A stretch of 64,000 nucleotides of DNA, from assembly GCA_030682475.1 (NCBI GenBank), contig JAUXOA010000040.1:25412-89411 (forward strand), written 5' to 3'. The notes below the pieces were generated by a model, which saw only the letters and a list, made by a program, of their open reading frames with translations, did no database searches and was not told the DNA's origin. Shown in pieces: positions 62,331-64,000 of this stretch. This DNA comes from Rhodoferax sp. (GTDB lineage: Bacteria; Pseudomonadota; Gammaproteobacteria; Burkholderiales; Burkholderiaceae_C). Every line of letters starts with the position of its first letter. The first letter of the stretch is position 1. Both the position numbers and the translations under genes were made by a program.

Positions 62331-63487
62331 CGATGACCTCCTCTGCGCCCCGGCGCGTTACCGTGATTGGTGCCGGCTTTGGCGCTTTGTCTGTGGTGCG
62401 GGAGTTGCGCCGGCGTGATGCCAGCCTTGACATCACCCTGATTGCGCCGCGTGCCGAGCTGCACTATTTGCCCGGCATCATCTGGATTCCCAGCGGCCTG
62501 CGCACGCGCGAGCAACTGGTGCTGCCGCTGGCTAATTTCTTTCGCCGCATGCGCATCAAGCATGTGACGGGTGAAGTCAGCGGCCTGCGTGATGGCGCTC
62601 GCGTGGTGGATGTCACCGCCAATGGCGTGGTGAGCGAAGTGCGCAACGACGCGCTGGTGATCGCATCGGGCGGGCGGTTTATCAAGAAGCTGCCCGGCAT
62701 CGAGCACGCCATCACGCCGTGTGAAGGTATTGCGTCGGCGGAGCGTATCCGCGACCGCTTGCAGCAGATGCAGGGCGGCACCATTGCCTGCGGCTTTGCC
62801 GCTAACCCCAACGAGCCCAGTGCCGTGCGTGGCGGGCCCATGTTTGAATTTCTGTTTGGCATTGACGAGCAGCTCAAGCGCGAGGGCCGACGCGACAAGT
62901 TTGAGCTGGTGTTTTTTAATCCGTCTTCAGAGCCGGGCAACCGCCTGGGCCCCAAGGCGGTACGCCATTTGCTCAATGAAATGGCGCGGCGCAATATCCG
63001 CACCCACCTGGGCCACAAGCTCAAGAGTTTCGAGGCCGACAAAATCGTCACCGAAGGCGGCACCTTCAACGCTGACCTGATTCTGTTCATGCCCGGCCTG
63101 ACCGGCAACCTGTGGTTTGACCAGACTACTCTGGCACGCTCGCCCGGCGGGCTGCTCAAGGCCGACGCGCACTGCCGCGTGGAAGGCGCCGAACATGTTT
63201 ATGTGGTGGGAGATTCGGGCAGTTTCCCCGGGCCGGACTGGATGCCCAAGCAAGCCCACATGGCGGACTTGCAGGCAGCAGCAGCCGCGACAAACCTGCT
63301 GGCCGAATTACGGGGCGAGGCAGCCAGCGCCACTTTCAAGGTGGAACTAATCTGCATCATTGATGCCCTGGACCAGGGCACGCTGGTCTGGCGCACGCCC
63401 CAGCGCAACATCATCTTGCCCTCCTCCCGGGTGTTTCATTGGGTCAAGCGTGCTTTTGAGCGCCTGTATTTAAGGAAATACCAATGA
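62327..63487 (+). CDS. FAD-dependent pyridine-nucleotide-disulfide oxidoreductase, sulfide:quinone reductase-like
   Basis: A 386-aa flavoprotein with the FAD-binding VTVIGAGFGALSVVREL, a second FAD-contact motif VYVVGDSGSFPGP, and a KQAHMADLQAAAAATNLL helix, as in the SQR/flavocytochrome-c sulfide dehydrogenase/NDH-2 group. Four cysteines are present (in ITPCEG, IACGFA, AHCRVE and LICIID), but I cannot match them safely to the three redox cysteines of classical SQR. The C-terminus is amphipathic/basic (RVFHWVKRAFERLYLRKY), suiting membrane attachment. ATG 62327, GTG 62321 and ATG 62333 are possible starts. Its stop overlaps the regulator ATG by four bases. Confidence 0.85.
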   Translation: MTMTSSAPRRVTVIGAGFGALSVVRELRRRDASLDITLIAPRAELHYLPGIIWIPSGLRTREQLVLPLANFFRRMRIKHVTGEVSGLRDGARVVDVTANGVVSEVRNDALVIASGGRFIKKLPGIEHAITPCEGIASAERIRDRLQQMQGGTIACGFAANPNEPSAVRGGPMFEFLFGIDEQLKREGRRDKFELVFFNPSSEPGNRLGPKAVRHLLNEMARRNIRTHLGHKLKSFEADKIVTEGGTFNADLILFMPGLTGNLWFDQTTLARSPGGLLKADAHCRVEGAEHVYVVGDSGSFPGPDWMPKQAHMADLQAAAAATNLLAELRGEAASATFKVELICIIDALDQGTLVWRTPQRNIILPSSRVFHWVKRAFERLYLRKYQ

Positions 63488-63774
63488 CCAAACTGGCTGA
63501 CGCTGCGGCCCGCACCGACGTCCTCAACCGCCTGCGCCGTGCCGAGGGGCAGATTCGGGGGGTGCAGCGCATGATCGAAGAAGGCGAGAGTTGTCTCAAG
63601 ATCGGACAGCAATTCTCGGCCGTGCGTAAAGCGCTGGACAGCACTTATTTGCGCTTGACGATGTGCTTCATGGAGCAGGAACTCGAGACCTGCGTGCAAC
63701 CGGACGAGTCGCAGAAACCCGGCCTCGATCTGATGCTCAAAGACATGGAAGCCTTGCTGGCGCGCATGGGTTAA
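63484..63774 (+). CDS. CsoR/FrmR/CstR-family transcriptional repressor without histidine
   Basis: A 96-aa all-helical DUF156 repressor with the signature RLRRAEGQIRGVQRMIEEGESC and QQFSAVRKALD. The family senses copper, nickel, formaldehyde or persulfides using Cys/His residues. Here the first conserved cysteine is C37, with further cysteines C61 and C70, and there is no histidine anywhere in the protein, so the Cu(I) site (Cys-His-Cys) cannot form. Dithiol-only sensing as in CstR is therefore more likely. It ends the RND operon in an ATGA overlap with the flavoprotein gene and probably represses the promoter at 57494. Confidence 0.9.
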   Translation: MTKLADAAARTDVLNRLRRAEGQIRGVQRMIEEGESCLKIGQQFSAVRKALDSTYLRLTMCFMEQELETCVQPDESQKPGLDLMLKDMEALLARMG

Positions 63775-64000
63775 TCAACTTGCGCGACAAGAAGACGGGG
63801 AATGGTTGCGGATTGCGCTGTCCATGCCTGGTGTTCGGAGGTGCCCTTGTCGATCGAAAACGGATAGGAAATTCAACCGCATGAGGCCAAGTATCGCACC
63901 CTAAATCAGCCCTCGATCCGCGTAAAGCCCCTTGATTTGCACGCGACAACGCATTGCCTGGCAGGGCCCCCACCAAAAAGCCCAGCCCGTGAGGGTGATT
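63775..64000. other. Window end without recognised gene
   Basis: 226 bases after the repressor gene. No convincing reading frame, tRNA, terminator or repeat of the families described above was seen. The next gene lies beyond the window. Confidence 0.5.

Noticed and set aside
63484..63774. Copper-sensing CsoR
   Set aside because: No histidine in the protein and no copper ATPase or chaperone gene nearby.

Overview
The window is a chromosomal segment of a betaproteobacterium, most probably a Comamonadaceae member close to Rhodoferax/Polaromonas. Supporting signs are the gene content (an SAH riboswitch in front of ahcY, a double-length UvrA, lptA-lptB-rpoN, an mcc operon), high GC, and several families of short palindromic intergenic repeats. 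Coding density is very high, with many 1-4 base ATGA/GTGA/TGATG stop-start overlaps. I saw no rRNA, tRNA, CRISPR array, prophage or intact insertion sequence.

Layout. 1-7.3 kb: the 3' part of a mannose-1-phosphate guanylyltransferase/isomerase gene; a methyl-cycle operon (ahcY-tlyA-metF) under an SAH riboswitch; prfC; a HAD phosphatase. 7.3-13.3 kb: one 1972-codon gene holding two complete UvrA proteins in tandem, carrying three palindromic repeats inserted in frame. 13.5-24.2 kb: a signalling/transport block. On one side are a DUF4212 + sodium:solute symporter pair, a TPR protein and a small membrane protein; divergent to them are a 65-aa membrane protein, a symporter-histidine kinase hybrid, a single-domain response regulator, a membrane pseudo-kinase fused to a DnaQ-type exonuclease, and a CBS-DUF294 protein. 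24.2-30.7 kb: a leucine-degradation operon (mccB, mccA, ghrA-like, HMG-CoA lyase, DUF1289, DsbA-fold isomerase) behind a 28-bp perfect palindrome. 30.7-41.3 kb: rhodanese, malate synthase G, a 2-haloacid dehalogenase, lipid-linked sugar glycosyltransferases, a CaiB CoA-transferase with a LysR regulator, GtrA and a broken GT2. 41.4-53.4 kb: argS, SPOR protein, dsbA, lptA-lptB-rpoN, an rRNA methyltransferase whose end was rewritten by a repeat, a PIN protein, SEC-C protein, RNB ribonuclease, and a haloacetate (fluoroacetate-type) dehalogenase with all known catalytic residues. 52.9-57.4 kb: pncC, pgpA, a DUF4143 ATPase, an MFS transporter and ssb.

57.5-63.8 kb is the most coherent candidate for an under-described system: an RND adaptor and pump, a DUF2892 membrane protein, an SQR-like flavoprotein and a histidine-free CsoR/CstR-family repressor. 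They form one operon whose promoter carries a CsoR-type palindrome in its -35/-10 spacer. I read it as a thiol/persulfide-responsive efflux-plus-oxidation operon; this is inference.

A second theme is repeats. A 50-bp hairpin family (five copies) sits mostly 4-14 bases after stop codons in sense orientation, and several other palindromic families have entered coding sequences without breaking the frame or have supplied new gene ends.
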